Assembly (NCBI RefSeq): GCF_900101545.1
Contig: NZ_FMZU01000012.1
Coordinates: 62,001-126,000, forward strand
Reading direction: 5' to 3'
DNA: 64,000 bases
From: Variovorax sp. CF079
Lineage (GTDB): Bacteria > Pseudomonadota > Gammaproteobacteria > Burkholderiales > Burkholderiaceae_C
The position numbers and the translations under genes are program-made. Below the pieces are notes generated by a model, which saw only the letters and a list, made by a program, of their open reading frames with translations, did no database searches and had not been told where the DNA came from. Of the stretch, positions 26,949 to 36,005 are shown piece by piece; within the stretch, counting starts at the first letter, position 1, and each line of letters begins with the position of its first letter.

Positions 26949-27716
26949 ATGACCGACGCGCCCGCACTCTCACGCCTCAACAAACGCATGGCCGAACTCG
27001 GCCTGTGCTCGCGCCGCGAAGCCGACGACTGGATCGCGCAGGGCTGGGTCAAGGTCAACGGGCAGGTGGCCGAGATGGGCGTCAAGGTGGGGCCGGCCGA
27101 CCGCATCGAGGTCGACAGGAAGGCGCAGAACCAGCAGCAGCAACAGGTCACGATCCTCTTGAACAAGCCGATGGGCTATGTGAGCGGTCAGGCCGAGGAC
27201 GGGCACGAGCCGGCCGTGGTGCTGATCAACCCGCGCACCCACTGGCGCGAGGACCCGAGCCGCCACCGCTTCTCGCCGCCGCAGCTGCGCGGCCTGGCGC
27301 CGGCCGGCCGGCTCGACATCGATTCGGTGGGCCTCTTGGTGCTCACGCAGGACGGCCGCGTGGCGCGTCAGCTGATCGGCGAGGACTCGGAGATCGAGAA
27401 GGAATACCTGGTGCGCGTTTCCTACGGGCCGGTCGCTCAGAATTCTCAGGCCGCCTTTCCGCGCGAGCAGCTCGCGCGCCTGCGCCATGGCCTCGCCCTC
27501 GACGGCCAGCCGCTCAAGCCGGCGCAGGTCGAATGGCAGAACCCCGAGCAGCTGCGCTTCGTGCTCACCGAAGGCAAGAAGCGCCAGATCCGGCGCATGT
27601 GCGAGCTGGTCGGGCTCAAGGTCGTGGGCCTGAAGCGCATCCGCATCGGCCGCGTGGTGCTGGGCAACCTGCCGGTGGGGTTGTGGCGCTACCTGGGGCC
27701 GCACGAGCGCTTCTGA
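26949..27716 (+). CDS. rluF: Pseudouridine synthase, RluF/RsuA family
   Basis: A 255-residue rRNA-modifying enzyme. It has an N-terminal S4 RNA-binding domain ([37 protein letters not shown]) and a catalytic domain with the motif [25 protein letters not shown], in which the aspartate is the nucleophile. The 23S-type end [41 protein letters not shown] follows. An insert ([20 protein letters not shown]) before the active site fits RluF-like proteins of Betaproteobacteria. RluF modifies U2604 of 23S rRNA in E. coli; the exact site here is inferred. Confidence 0.85.
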   Translation: MTDAPALSRLNKRMAELGLCSRREADDWIAQGWVKVNGQVAEMGVKVGPADRIEVDRKAQNQQQQQVTILLNKPMGYVSGQAEDGHEPAVVLINPRTHWREDPSRHRFSPPQLRGLAPAGRLDIDSVGLLVLTQDGRVARQLIGEDSEIEKEYLVRVSYGPVAQNSQAAFPREQLARLRHGLALDGQPLKPAQVEWQNPEQLRFVLTEGKKRQIRRMCELVGLKVVGLKRIRIGRVVLGNLPVGLWRYLGPHERF

Positions 27717-27720
27717 CGGT

Positions 27721-27752
27721 CTAACGCGCTGCTAATAGTTGCGGCCTAGGCT
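27721..27752 (+). promoter_or_regulatory. Response-regulator-type promoter (CTAA repeats plus -10)
   Basis: CTAAC at 27721-27725 and CTAAT at 27732-27736 are spaced by exactly 11 bp. Ten bases further is TAGGCT (27747-27752), which can serve as the -10 element; the [2Fe-2S] gene starts 28 bp later. Two half-sites with an 11 bp period ending about 10 bp from the -10, in place of a -35, is the layout of PhoB/PmrA-class activated promoters. The same layout occurs at 41102-41159 and 43002-43022. Confidence 0.5.
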
Positions 27753-27780
27753 CGGGGACTCCTTCATGCAGGAGCCCCAC

Positions 27781-28278
27781 ATGAATTCCCCATCCATTGC
27801 CACCCTCGAACTCCAGGTCAACGGGACGCGCCATCGCGTGGCGGTCGCGCCCGAGGAGCCGCTCCTGTGGGTGCTGCGCGAGGACCTCGGCCATACCGGC
27901 GTCAAATTCGGCTGCGGCGTCGCGGCCTGCGGCGCCTGCACGGTGCACCTCGACGGCCAGGCCGTGCGCAGTTGCGCGCTGCCCGTTGCCGCGGCGGTCG
28001 GGCACCAGATCCTCACCATCGAAGGCCTGGCGGCGGCGCAGGGCGGAAGCGGCAAGGCGCTGCTGCATCCGCTGCAGCGCGCCTGGATCGCCCACCAGGT
28101 GCCGCAATGCGGCTACTGCCAGTCCGGCATGCTGATGGCCGCTGCCGCGCTGCTGGCGCACACGCCGAAACCGAACGACGAGCAGATCGACGGCGCGATC
28201 ACCAACATCTGCCGCTGCGGCACCTACCCGCGCGTGCGCAAGGCCATCCACGCCGTCGCAGCTGGAGCTTTCGCATGA
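27781..28278 (+). CDS. [2Fe-2S] subunit of a molybdenum hydroxylase (IorA-like)
   Basis: A 165-residue small subunit of an isoquinoline-1-oxidoreductase/aldehyde-oxidoreductase-type enzyme. The plant-type ferredoxin cluster motif [21 protein letters not shown] and the second cluster [10 protein letters not shown]...[13 protein letters not shown] supply eight cysteines for two [2Fe-2S] centres. It passes electrons from the molybdenum site of the next gene product to an acceptor. I start it at ATG 27781, where homology begins; an ATG at 27739 would add 14 residues over the promoter-like element. The stop overlaps the next start (ATGA). Confidence 0.9.
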   Translation: MNSPSIATLELQVNGTRHRVAVAPEEPLLWVLREDLGHTGVKFGCGVAACGACTVHLDGQAVRSCALPVAAAVGHQILTIEGLAAAQGGSGKALLHPLQRAWIAHQVPQCGYCQSGMLMAAAALLAHTPKPNDEQIDGAITNICRCGTYPRVRKAIHAVAAGAFA

Positions 28279-30512
28279 AGCGCCGCACGCTGCTGATCGG
28301 CTCGGCCGTCGCGACGGCCGGCGGGCTGGCCCTGGGCTATGTCGGGATGGCGGCCATGGGCAGCGGCCGCGGCTTGCCGGCCTCGGCCGCGGCCCCCGGC
28401 GAAGCGATCCTGGCCGGCTGGGTCAAGATCGGCGAGGACGACAGCGTGACCGTCTACCTGCCGCACGCCGACATGGGGCAGGGCGTCGGCACCGCGCTCG
28501 CGATGATGCTGGCCGAGGAGCTCGACGCCGACTGGCCGCGCGTGCGCACCGAGCCGGCGCCGGGCGACGCGCGTTTCGCCAACCGCTTTCTGGCGCGCGG
28601 CTGGGTGCTGCAGAACCGGCAGATCCCGGCGCTGTTCGACGGCGTCATCGACACCACCTTCGGCACCATCGCGGGCTTCATCAAGCTGCAGATCACCGGC
28701 GGCTCCACCGCCGTGCGCTTCACCGGCCAGAGCGGCATGCGCATCACCGGCGCGCTGGCGCGCATGATGCTGGTCGACGCGGCGGCGCAGCGCTGGGGCG
28801 TGCCCGCCGGCGAACTGAGCACGGCGGCCAGCCGGGTGCTGCACGCCGCCAGCGGCCGCAGCCTGCGCTACGGCGAACTGGCCGCAGAAGCGGCACGGCT
28901 GCCGCTGCCGTCGCAGCCGCGCTTCAAGCGGCCCGGTGACTACCGGCTGATCGGCACTTCCGTGCCGCGGCTCGACATCCCGGCCAAGGTGGGCGGCAGT
29001 GCGCAATACGGCATCGACGTGCGCCTGCCCGAGATGCGCTATGCCGCGGTGCTGGCGACGCCGCGGCACGGCGGCCGGCTGGTGGCGGTCGATCCCGCGC
29101 CGGCGCTCGCGATGGCTGGCGTCGAGCGCGTGGTCTCGCTGCCCGATGCGGTGGCGGTGATCGCGACGCGCTACACCACCGCGCGCCGCGCGCTGGCGGC
29201 GCTGCGGCCGCGCTTCGAGGGCGGCGACGAAAGCCTCTCCAGCGAACGCCTGTTCGCGGGCCAGCGTGCGGCGCTGGAGAGCGAGGGCAAGAGCCGGGTT
29301 GCGATCGGCAACGTGGTGCAGGCCTCCGTGGACGGCCGGCAGCGCGTCGATGCGCACTACCAGGTGCCCTTTCTGCATCACGCGGCCATGGAGCCGATGA
29401 ACGCCACGGCGCAGCAGGCCGAAGGCCGCTTCAGCTACTGGGGCGGCACGCAGAACCTGTTGTGGGCGCGCAGCGAACTGGCGAAGCTCGCCGGCCTGCC
29501 GCTCGAGCAGGTGACGATGCACCCGATGCCGCTCGGCGGCTCCTTCGGCCGCCACGGGTTGCCGGAGATGTCCAACCACATTCCGCAGATCGTGCGCCTG
29601 GCCGCCGAGGCCAGTCCGCATCCGGTCAAGATGATCTGGAGCCGCGAGGAAGACTTCGCGCAGGGCGCCTACCGGCCAGCGCTCAGCAGCCGCGTGCAGG
29701 CGGTGCTGGACGCGGACGGGCGGCCCCTGAGCTGGGAGCAGCGCTACATCGACACCGCGGGCCGCAACGAGGCCTTCGAGATTCCCTACGCCATCGCGAA
29801 CCAGTCGATCGAAGCGGTGGACCACCCGCACCCGATCCGCACCGGCGCCTGGCGCAGCGTCTCGCACACGCAGCACGGCTTCTATACCGAGACCTTCATC
29901 GACGAGCTCGCGCACGCCGCGCGGCAGGACCCGGTCGAGTACCGCCGCGCGCTGCTGCCGGCCGGCTCGCGCCTCGCGCGCGTGCTCGACGAGGCCGCGC
30001 GGCGATCCGGCTGGCGCAGCGCGCCGCCGGCCGGGCGGGCCCGCGGCATCGCGCTGGTGGAAAGCTTCGGCACCGCCGTGGCCCACGTGCTGGAGCTGTC
30101 GCTGTCGGACGAGGGCGTGCCGCGCGTGCACCGCATCACCTCGGCGGTCGACTGCGGCCGCGTGATCCATCCGGACACGGCGCGCCAGCAGGTGGAGGGC
30201 GCGATCCTCATGGGCCTGAGCGCGGCGCTCGGCGAGCAGATCACCGTGCAGGGCGGCGCCGTTCAGCAGCGCAACTTCGGCGACTATCCGATCCTGCGCA
30301 TGGCGCAGGTGCCGCCCGAGCTCGACATCCACTTCCTGGCCAGCGAGGGGCCGCTCGGCGGCCTGGGCGAGCCCGGCGTGCCGCCGGTGGCGCCGGCGCT
30401 CGGCAATGCGCTGTTCGCGCTGACCGGCCTGCGCATCCGCGCGCTGCCGGTGCTGCCGCAGCTGGCGGCCAGCGCCTCGGCGCGGCGGCTCGCAAAGGCC
30501 ACGACGTCATAG
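28275..30512 (+). CDS. Molybdopterin-binding subunit of a molybdenum hydroxylase (IorB-like)
   Basis: A 745-residue catalytic subunit. The N-terminus [22 protein letters not shown] carries an RR followed by a hydrophobic stretch, suggesting Tat export or a membrane anchor. Cofactor segments [33 protein letters not shown] and [13 protein letters not shown] are intact, and the C-terminal [24 protein letters not shown] contains the active-site Glu of the xanthine dehydrogenase family. With no FAD subunit in the operon, electrons may go to a cytochrome c. The substrate, probably an N-heterocycle or aldehyde, is not readable. It lies directly before a two-component system. Confidence 0.88.
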   Translation: MKRRTLLIGSAVATAGGLALGYVGMAAMGSGRGLPASAAAPGEAILAGWVKIGEDDSVTVYLPHADMGQGVGTALAMMLAEELDADWPRVRTEPAPGDARFANRFLARGWVLQNRQIPALFDGVIDTTFGTIAGFIKLQITGGSTAVRFTGQSGMRITGALARMMLVDAAAQRWGVPAGELSTAASRVLHAASGRSLRYGELAAEAARLPLPSQPRFKRPGDYRLIGTSVPRLDIPAKVGGSAQYGIDVRLPEMRYAAVLATPRHGGRLVAVDPAPALAMAGVERVVSLPDAVAVIATRYTTARRALAALRPRFEGGDESLSSERLFAGQRAALESEGKSRVAIGNVVQASVDGRQRVDAHYQVPFLHHAAMEPMNATAQQAEGRFSYWGGTQNLLWARSELAKLAGLPLEQVTMHPMPLGGSFGRHGLPEMSNHIPQIVRLAAEASPHPVKMIWSREEDFAQGAYRPALSSRVQAVLDADGRPLSWEQRYIDTAGRNEAFEIPYAIANQSIEAVDHPHPIRTGAWRSVSHTQHGFYTETFIDELAHAARQDPVEYRRALLPAGSRLARVLDEAARRSGWRSAPPAGRARGIALVESFGTAVAHVLELSLSDEGVPRVHRITSAVDCGRVIHPDTARQQVEGAILMGLSAALGEQITVQGGAVQQRNFGDYPILRMAQVPPELDIHFLASEGPLGGLGEPGVPPVAPALGNALFALTGLRIRALPVLPQLAASASARRLAKATTS

Positions 30513-30569
30513 GGCCTGTCGAAACGATCGGGAGGGCCGTGCTACCGTCGCGGCCAGAGAGAAAAAGCA

Positions 30570-31229
30570 ATGCGTGTACTGCTGGTGGAAGACGATGAAA
30601 TGATCGGGCGCAGCCTCAGGCAGGCGCTCGAGGGCGGAGGCTGGTCGGTCGATTGGGTGCGCGACGGCGCGCTGGCCCAGAGCGCCTTTGCCGACGGCGG
30701 CTACACCTGCGTGCTGCTCGACCTCGGGCTGCCCAAGCAGGACGGCACCGAGGTGCTGCGCCGCGCGCGCGAGCGCGGCGACACCACGCCGGTCCTGGTG
30801 CTCACCGCGCGCGACGGCCTGGAAGACCGCATCCAGGGCCTGGACCTCGGCGCCGACGACTACCTGCTCAAGCCCTTCGAGTTCCGCGAGCTGCTGGCGC
30901 GCATGCGCGCCGTGATCCGGCGCCGCGACGGCGCCGCGCATTCGGTGATCGGCGGCGGCGGGCTGCAGCTGGACCTGACCACGCGCGAGGTGCTGCGCAA
31001 CGGCACGCGCGAAGCGCTGACGGCGCGCGAGTTCGCGCTGCTGCACGCACTCCTGGAGCGGCCCGGCGCGATCCTCTCGCGCGAGCAGCTGGAAAACCGC
31101 ATCTACGGCTGGGGCGAAGAAGTCACGAGCAACGCGGTCGACGTGCTGATCCACGGCATGCGGCGCAAGCTCGGGCCCGAGGCGATCCGCAACGTGCGCG
31201 GGCTCGGATGGCGGGTGGCGGCGGCATGA
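30570..31229 (+). CDS. OmpR-family response regulator (QseB/PmrA-like)
   Basis: A 219-residue two-domain regulator. The receiver has acidic residues ED at 7-8, phospho-acceptor Asp51 (LLDLGLPKQDG) and Lys in LKPFEF. The winged helix carries LTAREFALLHALLERPGAILSREQLENRIYGWGEEVTSNAVDVLIHGMRRKLG; the VTSNAVDV stretch is typical of the QseB/PmrA/TctD branch. The stop overlaps the kinase start (ATGA). PmrA-class regulators bind two CTTAA-like half-sites with an 11 bp period, so this protein is the best candidate to read the CTAA repeats found at 27721 and 41102. Confidence 0.9.
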   Translation: MRVLLVEDDEMIGRSLRQALEGGGWSVDWVRDGALAQSAFADGGYTCVLLDLGLPKQDGTEVLRRARERGDTTPVLVLTARDGLEDRIQGLDLGADDYLLKPFEFRELLARMRAVIRRRDGAAHSVIGGGGLQLDLTTREVLRNGTREALTAREFALLHALLERPGAILSREQLENRIYGWGEEVTSNAVDVLIHGMRRKLGPEAIRNVRGLGWRVAAA

Positions 31230-32599
31230 AGAAAGCCTATCCCCGTCCCTGGTACATGCCCTGCTCGCTGCGCGGCAAGCTGCTGCTGTGGCTGGTGTCG
31301 CTGCACCTGATTGCGGCCGGCGCGGCGGCCTGGACCTCGTACATGAGCTACGGCCGCATGGTCCATACCTTCATGGACGACCAGATGCAGCTGCTGGCCA
31401 ATTCCTATGCGGCCAACGACAGCACGCCGGACCTGCAGCCGCTCGGCGACCAGAGCGTCTTCAAGTGGGGCGCCTTCATCGTGCAGATCTGGAGCCCCGA
31501 CGGCCGCCTGCTCGCGAGCTCGTGGCCGAAGCTGGCCGTGCCGCTGCAAGCTGAGCCCGGGCTGCGCGACGTGCGCACCGGTACCCGCCACGACGATGTC
31601 TGGCGCGTCTACACCGCGGCGCCGGGCACGCGGGCCGGGCAATCCCGCGTGCAGATCGCGCAGAGCGGCAGCTTCCTGCACCACGAGGTGAAGCACCGCG
31701 CCCTGTTCGCGGCCTTGCCGATCGTGCTGCTCTTGCCCGTCTCGCTGGCGGTACTGTGGCTCGTGGTGTGGCTCACCTCGTACTCGCTGCATGCGGTGGC
31801 GCGCGAGGTGGCGGCGCAGGACGAGCGCAGCCTGTCGGAGCTCTCGCTCGCGCGCGTGCCGGACGAGATCGCGCCGCTGGTGAGCGCCTTCAACAGCCTG
31901 CTCGCCCGCTTGCGCGAAGCCTTCGCGACGCAGCGGCGCTTCGTGCAGGACGCCGCGCACGAGCTGCGCACGCCGGTCGCCGCCATCGGGCTGCAGCTCG
32001 AGAACCTGCGCGCGCACGTGCCGCCCGGCGATGCGGCCGAGCGCTTCGGGCAGCTCGAGGCCGGCGTCACGCGCGCCCAGCACCTGATCGAGCAGCTGCT
32101 GCGCCTGTCGCGGCAGGAGAGCGCGGCGCCGGCCGCGGCGCCCGAGCAGGTCGATGTCGCGGCGCTGCTGCGCGAAAGCCTGGGTCAGCTGATGGTGGTG
32201 GCCGACCGGCGCCGCATCGACGTCGGCTTCGACGGCAAGGTGGCGCCCGTGGTCAGCGCGCCGGCGGCCGAACTGCGCAGCGTGTTCGACAACCTGATCG
32301 ACAACGCGCTGCGCCATGCGCCCGAGGGCGGCGTGGTCGATGTGCGGCTGCACGAGGTGCAGGGCCAGCCGGTGGTCGACGTGGTCGACAACGGGCCGGG
32401 CATCCCGGAGGAGTTCATGGCCCGCGTCTTCGACCGCTTCTTCCGCGTTCCCGGCACCTCCGCCGGCGGCAGCGGCCTCGGCCTCGCGATTGCGCGCACC
32501 GCGGCGCTGCGCAACGGCCTGCGCATTGCACTCAGCAATCGCAGCGACGACGAGCGGGGCGGCACCGGGCTGGTGGCGCGCGTGTACCTGAGCGGCTGA
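31226..32599 (+). CDS. Two-component sensor histidine kinase (QseC-like)
   Basis: A 457-residue membrane kinase. Two membrane segments (about residues 18-37 and 155-180) enclose a periplasmic sensor region of about 115 residues. The kinase core follows: H-box VQDAAHELRTPVAA (His at about 245), N-box NLIDNALRHAP, G1 VVDNGPGIPEE and G2 GSGLGLAIARTAA. It is the partner of the overlapping response regulator. The sensor domain (DDQMQLLANSYAANDSTPDLQ) resembles the QseC-type stalk, and no metal-binding cluster is evident. The signal is unknown. Confidence 0.9.
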   Translation: MKKAYPRPWYMPCSLRGKLLLWLVSLHLIAAGAAAWTSYMSYGRMVHTFMDDQMQLLANSYAANDSTPDLQPLGDQSVFKWGAFIVQIWSPDGRLLASSWPKLAVPLQAEPGLRDVRTGTRHDDVWRVYTAAPGTRAGQSRVQIAQSGSFLHHEVKHRALFAALPIVLLLPVSLAVLWLVVWLTSYSLHAVAREVAAQDERSLSELSLARVPDEIAPLVSAFNSLLARLREAFATQRRFVQDAAHELRTPVAAIGLQLENLRAHVPPGDAAERFGQLEAGVTRAQHLIEQLLRLSRQESAAPAAAPEQVDVAALLRESLGQLMVVADRRRIDVGFDGKVAPVVSAPAAELRSVFDNLIDNALRHAPEGGVVDVRLHEVQGQPVVDVVDNGPGIPEEFMARVFDRFFRVPGTSAGGSGLGLAIARTAALRNGLRIALSNRSDDERGGTGLVARVYLSG

Positions 32600-32606
32600 C
32601 CCTGCC

Positions 32607-33074
32607 ATGCTGAAGACCCTGAAAGACCTTTTCGATGCGCTGCGGCCGCCGGAGGCCGCCGACTCGGCGCAGAACCAGCAGCACCTGCTGCAGCTGGCCA
32701 CGGCCGTGCTGCTGGTGGAGGTGATGCGCGCCGATCCCGAACTCGGGGCGGCCGAGCGCCGCGCCGTCATCGCCGCGCTGCGCGACAAGTTCGCGCTGGC
32801 CGACGACGAGATCGAGCGCCTGCTCGAACTGGCCGAGCAGACCGCCCGGACCGCCACGGACTATTTCAGCTTCACTTCCAGGATCAACGAAAGCTTCGAG
32901 ATGGCGCAGAAGCTGCGCATGATCGAGCACATGTGGCGTGTTGCCTATGCCGACGGCACCCTGAGCGCGCACGAGAACCACCTGATGCGCAAGGTCGCCG
33001 ACCTGCTCTACATCCCGCACGGCGCCTATGTGCACGCCAAGATGAGGGCGCAGCAGGCGGCCGACGAAGGCTAG
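32607..33074 (+). CDS. TerB-family protein
   Basis: A 155-residue helical protein with the TerB signature: AVLLVEVMRADPELGAAERRAVIAALRDKFALADDEIERLLELAEQ and a second half RMIEHMWRVAYADGTLSAHENHLMRKVADLLYIPHGAYVHAK. The two halves carry matching acidic helix-loop-helix features (MRADPELGAAE and AYADGTLSAHE) that may bind a metal, as in tellurite-resistance TerB. No other ter genes lie here, so a tellurite role is not implied. It follows the sensor kinase by 7 bp and may be the last gene of that operon. Confidence 0.85.
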   Translation: MLKTLKDLFDALRPPEAADSAQNQQHLLQLATAVLLVEVMRADPELGAAERRAVIAALRDKFALADDEIERLLELAEQTARTATDYFSFTSRINESFEMAQKLRMIEHMWRVAYADGTLSAHENHLMRKVADLLYIPHGAYVHAKMRAQQAADEG

Positions 33075-33108
33075 GGCCTGAACAGGCCCCAGGGCACGGG
33101 CCGGGGCC
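33074..33108 (+). terminator. GC-rich hairpin after the TerB gene
   Basis: GGGCCTG-AA-CAGGCCC (33074-33089) forms a perfect 7 bp stem right at the terB stop. An alternative stem pairs GGCCCC (33085-33090) with GGGGCC (33103-33108). Only a short TCCTTT follows, so intrinsic termination is weakly supported. Confidence 0.35.
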
Positions 33109-33187
33109 TCCTTTCGGCTAGTGCTTCCGGTGAATGCTTTCGTACTCTGTGCGCAGTAGAGTGGGCGCTCACGACTGGGGGTCCTCC

Positions 33188-34798
33188 GTGATCACACTCG
33201 ACATGCGCACCGTGCCCGGCCCGGTGACGGGCTTCGGCGCACACGACACGCCGGCACCGGCCTGGGACGCCCCCAACCGGGACAGCGCGCACATCCTGCC
33301 CGAGGGCACACGGCTGCTCGACTACGAGATCGTCGGCCCGATTGGCGAGGGCGGCTTCGGCATCGTCTACCTGGCCTGGGACCATGTCCGCGAGCGGCAT
33401 GTCGCGATCAAGGAATACCTGCCGGCCGTCCTGGCTTCGCGCGCCAGCGCCTCGCCCGGGGTGGTGCTCAAGTCGCAGCGCCATGGCGACAGCTTCCGCA
33501 TCGGCCTGCGCAGTTTCGTCAACGAGGCGCGGATCCTGGCGCGCTTCGATCATCCGGCGCTGGTCAGGGTGCTGCACTTCTGGGAGGGCAACGGCACGGC
33601 CTACATGGCGATGCCGTACTACGCGGGGCCGACGCTGGCGCGCGCGCTGGCCGAGATGGGCCGCGCACCCGACGAGGACGAGCTCATCGGCTGGCTGCGT
33701 CCGCTGGTGGACGCACTCGGCACCATGCACGCGCTGAGCTGCTTCCATCGCGACATCGCGCCCGACAACATCCTGCTGACCGACGACGGCCCGGTGCTGC
33801 TGGATTTCGGCGCGGCGCGGCGCGTGATCGACGGCATGGGGGCCTCGCCGACGGTGGTGTTCAAGCCCGGCTTCGCGCCGATCGAGCAGTGCGGAGACGG
33901 CGCCTCGATGAAGCAGGGCGCATGGACCGACCTGTACGCGCTGGCCAGCGTGGTGTACATGGCGATCAGCGGGCGGCCGCCGGTCCCCTCGATCGAGCGC
34001 CTCATGGGCACCCCGCTGCAGCCGCTGTCCGAACTCGCGCGCGGCCGCTACAGCGTGTCTTTCCTGGCCGCCATCGACGCCGCGATGGCGCTGCACCCGC
34101 ACAACCGTCCGCAGAGCGTGGCCGAGTTCTGGGCGCAGCTGGGCGGTGATGGCGCGCGAGCTTCCCGCGCCGCGCCGCGCCCGTCGAAGCGGCGCGGCAG
34201 CAAGGGCAAGATCGCCGCGCTGGCGGCGACAGTGCTGGTGGTCGGCTTGGCTGCGGCCGGCTATTCCCGCTTCGGTGATCCGATCCGCACGGCGCCGCAG
34301 GCCTCGCTCGCGGCCCTGCCCGCGAGTTCGCTGCAGGCGAGTCCCGTGGCGACCAGTCCCGCGCCGGCCAAACCGGTGCAGGCACGCGTGATGCCGGCCA
34401 GTCCCCAGCGGGCGACGCCGGAGGCACCGGCGCGCGCGATCGCTGCTTTGCCCCCGGCCCCGCTCGACTCTCTGGAAGAGCCGTCCGGTGCGGCCGAAGC
34501 CGCGCTGCGTGCGCTGGGCATCCAGCCGGCGCCGAAGCCGGCGGCGAGCGTATTCACCGAGCCCACACCCCCCGCGCGGCGCGAGATACGACGCGAGGCG
34601 CGGCGTGAGGCGAGGCGCGAGGCGCGGGCACCGGCGCTGGCGCCGGAGCTCGAGCAAGCCCCGCGTCCGGCCCCGGCCCAGATCGCCCGGACCGAAGCCG
34701 TGCCGCAGGACAACCGGTGCGCCGAGATTCTTCAACGGGCCTCGCTCGAACCCCTGTCGCCCGGCGAGGCCGCCTTACTGAGAAAGGGATGCGAATGA
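33188..34798 (+). CDS. Membrane-anchored Ser/Thr protein kinase
   Basis: About 536 residues. The Hanks-type kinase domain has the glycine loop GEGGFGIVY (residues 53-61), catalytic Lys75 in VAIKEYLP, HRDIAPDN and DFGAARR. The ProGlyThr start (LPEGTRLLDYEIVGPIGEGGFG) and KEYLP are marks of the kinase group often found near type VI secretion genes. A single membrane helix follows at about residues 340-357, then a long periplasmic tail rich in Ala, Pro and Arg with REARREARREAR repeats, ending in EILQRASLEPLSPGEAALLRKGCE. I chose GTG 33188 after GGGGGT; ATG 33134 or ATG 33203 are alternatives. The stop overlaps the next start (ATGA). Confidence 0.8.
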   Translation: MITLDMRTVPGPVTGFGAHDTPAPAWDAPNRDSAHILPEGTRLLDYEIVGPIGEGGFGIVYLAWDHVRERHVAIKEYLPAVLASRASASPGVVLKSQRHGDSFRIGLRSFVNEARILARFDHPALVRVLHFWEGNGTAYMAMPYYAGPTLARALAEMGRAPDEDELIGWLRPLVDALGTMHALSCFHRDIAPDNILLTDDGPVLLDFGAARRVIDGMGASPTVVFKPGFAPIEQCGDGASMKQGAWTDLYALASVVYMAISGRPPVPSIERLMGTPLQPLSELARGRYSVSFLAAIDAAMALHPHNRPQSVAEFWAQLGGDGARASRAAPRPSKRRGSKGKIAALAATVLVVGLAAAGYSRFGDPIRTAPQASLAALPASSLQASPVATSPAPAKPVQARVMPASPQRATPEAPARAIAALPPAPLDSLEEPSGAAEAALRALGIQPAPKPAASVFTEPTPPARREIRREARREARREARAPALAPELEQAPRPAPAQIARTEAVPQDNRCAEILQRASLEPLSPGEAALLRKGCE

Positions 34799-36000
34799 CC
34801 ACCACGACCTTCGCTCGCTGGCTGCCGGCCGTGTTCGGGTCCGGCGCCGTGCTGCTCGTCTGGGGGCTGGCCGGCTGCGCCGCGCCGCCTGCCGCTCCGT
34901 CCAAGGGCGAACTGTCCTTCGAGCAGGCCGTCGCGCAGGCCACCGACGGCCTCGTCGCGCAGACGCAGAAGCAGCCGGCCTTCATCGCCAGGATGGGCGC
35001 CAAGCGCGGCGTGGTGCTCGATCCGATGATCGATGCCGGCAGCGCGCAGCAGACCGTGGCCACGCAGCTGCTGCAGGAGCGGGTCGGCGAGCGGCTGGGC
35101 TCGAAGTACGACGCGATCGAGATCCTGCCCTTCCAGAGCGCGAACCTGGGCAAGGCCCGCTACCTGCTCACGGGCACCATGACGCGGCTGTCGGTGAGCG
35201 AGGCGCGCAGCCCGCTGCGCATCGATCTCGCGCTGACCGAACTGGCCACCGGCATCGTGGCCGCCCAGTCCTCGGCCGTGGCGCGCGACGACGGCCTGGA
35301 CCACACACCCTTGCCCTACGACCGCGACACGCCCGTGCCCACCAAGGACCTGGTCATCGAGAGCTACGTGCGCACCACCGCCACGCCGCCCGGCCAGCGC
35401 GCCGATCCGTACTACCTGGAGCGCCTCGCGGTGGCACCGGTGATCAAGGAGGCCACCACACACTACAACGCCGAGCGCTATGAGGAGGCGCTGACCCGGT
35501 ACAGCGCCGCCGGCGCAACGTCCAACGGCGAACAGCTGCGCGTGCTCAACGGCATCTATCTGAGTTCGGCGAAGCTGGGCCGCACGGCCGAGGCCGAGCA
35601 GGCCTTCGGCAAGATCGTCGCCTACGGCATCGCCAACCGGCAGCTCGGGGTGAAGTTCCTGTTCAATCCGGGCGGCACCGCGTTCTGGTCGGACGCCAAG
35701 ATCAGCAGCCCCTACGCCATGTGGCTGCGCGAGATCGCCAGAGCAAGCGCCGATGCCAGGGTCTGCATGGACATCGTCGGCCATACCAGCCGCACCGGCT
35801 CGGTGGCGTTCAACGACACGCTGTCGATGCAGCGCGCGCGCTACATCCGCCAGCGGCTGGTCGGCGAATCCACCGTGCTGGGCGAGCGCACCACCCCCAG
35901 CGGCAAGGGTTTTCGCGAGAACATCATCGGCAGCGGCACCGACGATGCGGTCGATGCGCTGGACCGCCGGGTCGAGTTCAGGATCGTGGGCTGCGGTTGA
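34795..36000 (+). CDS. OmpA-type lipoprotein with CsgG/FlgO-like N-terminal domain
   Basis: A 401-residue predicted outer-membrane lipoprotein: the lipobox LAGC puts the lipidated Cys at about residue 28. The first part (SFEQAVAQATDGLVAQTQ..., YDAIEILPFQSANLGKARYLLTGTMTRLS) resembles the FlgO/CsgG-type fold. A middle helical part (HYNAERYEEALTRYSAAGATS) looks TPR-like. The C-terminus is an OmpA peptidoglycan-binding domain (VCMDIVGHTSRTGSVAFNDTLSMQRARYIRQRLV, ending DRRVEFRI). It is translationally coupled to the kinase. Together they suggest an envelope-sensing pair linking peptidoglycan to a cytoplasmic kinase; that role is an inference. Confidence 0.8.
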   Translation: MTTTTFARWLPAVFGSGAVLLVWGLAGCAAPPAAPSKGELSFEQAVAQATDGLVAQTQKQPAFIARMGAKRGVVLDPMIDAGSAQQTVATQLLQERVGERLGSKYDAIEILPFQSANLGKARYLLTGTMTRLSVSEARSPLRIDLALTELATGIVAAQSSAVARDDGLDHTPLPYDRDTPVPTKDLVIESYVRTTATPPGQRADPYYLERLAVAPVIKEATTHYNAERYEEALTRYSAAGATSNGEQLRVLNGIYLSSAKLGRTAEAEQAFGKIVAYGIANRQLGVKFLFNPGGTAFWSDAKISSPYAMWLREIARASADARVCMDIVGHTSRTGSVAFNDTLSMQRARYIRQRLVGESTVLGERTTPSGKGFRENIIGSGTDDAVDALDRRVEFRIVGCG

Positions 36001-36005
36001 TACGG

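Noticed and set aside
23291..27166. A 1291-residue open frame opposite kdpD and kdpE
   Set aside because: It runs antisense through two clearly recognised genes and has the composition of a shadow frame.
26949..27716. Tellurite or metal resistance island around the TerB gene and neighbours
   Set aside because: Only one terB-like gene is present, with no terZACDE genes.
33188..36000. Type VI secretion cluster
   Set aside because: Only the kinase type hints at it; no sheath, Hcp, VgrG or TssM-like gene is in the window.
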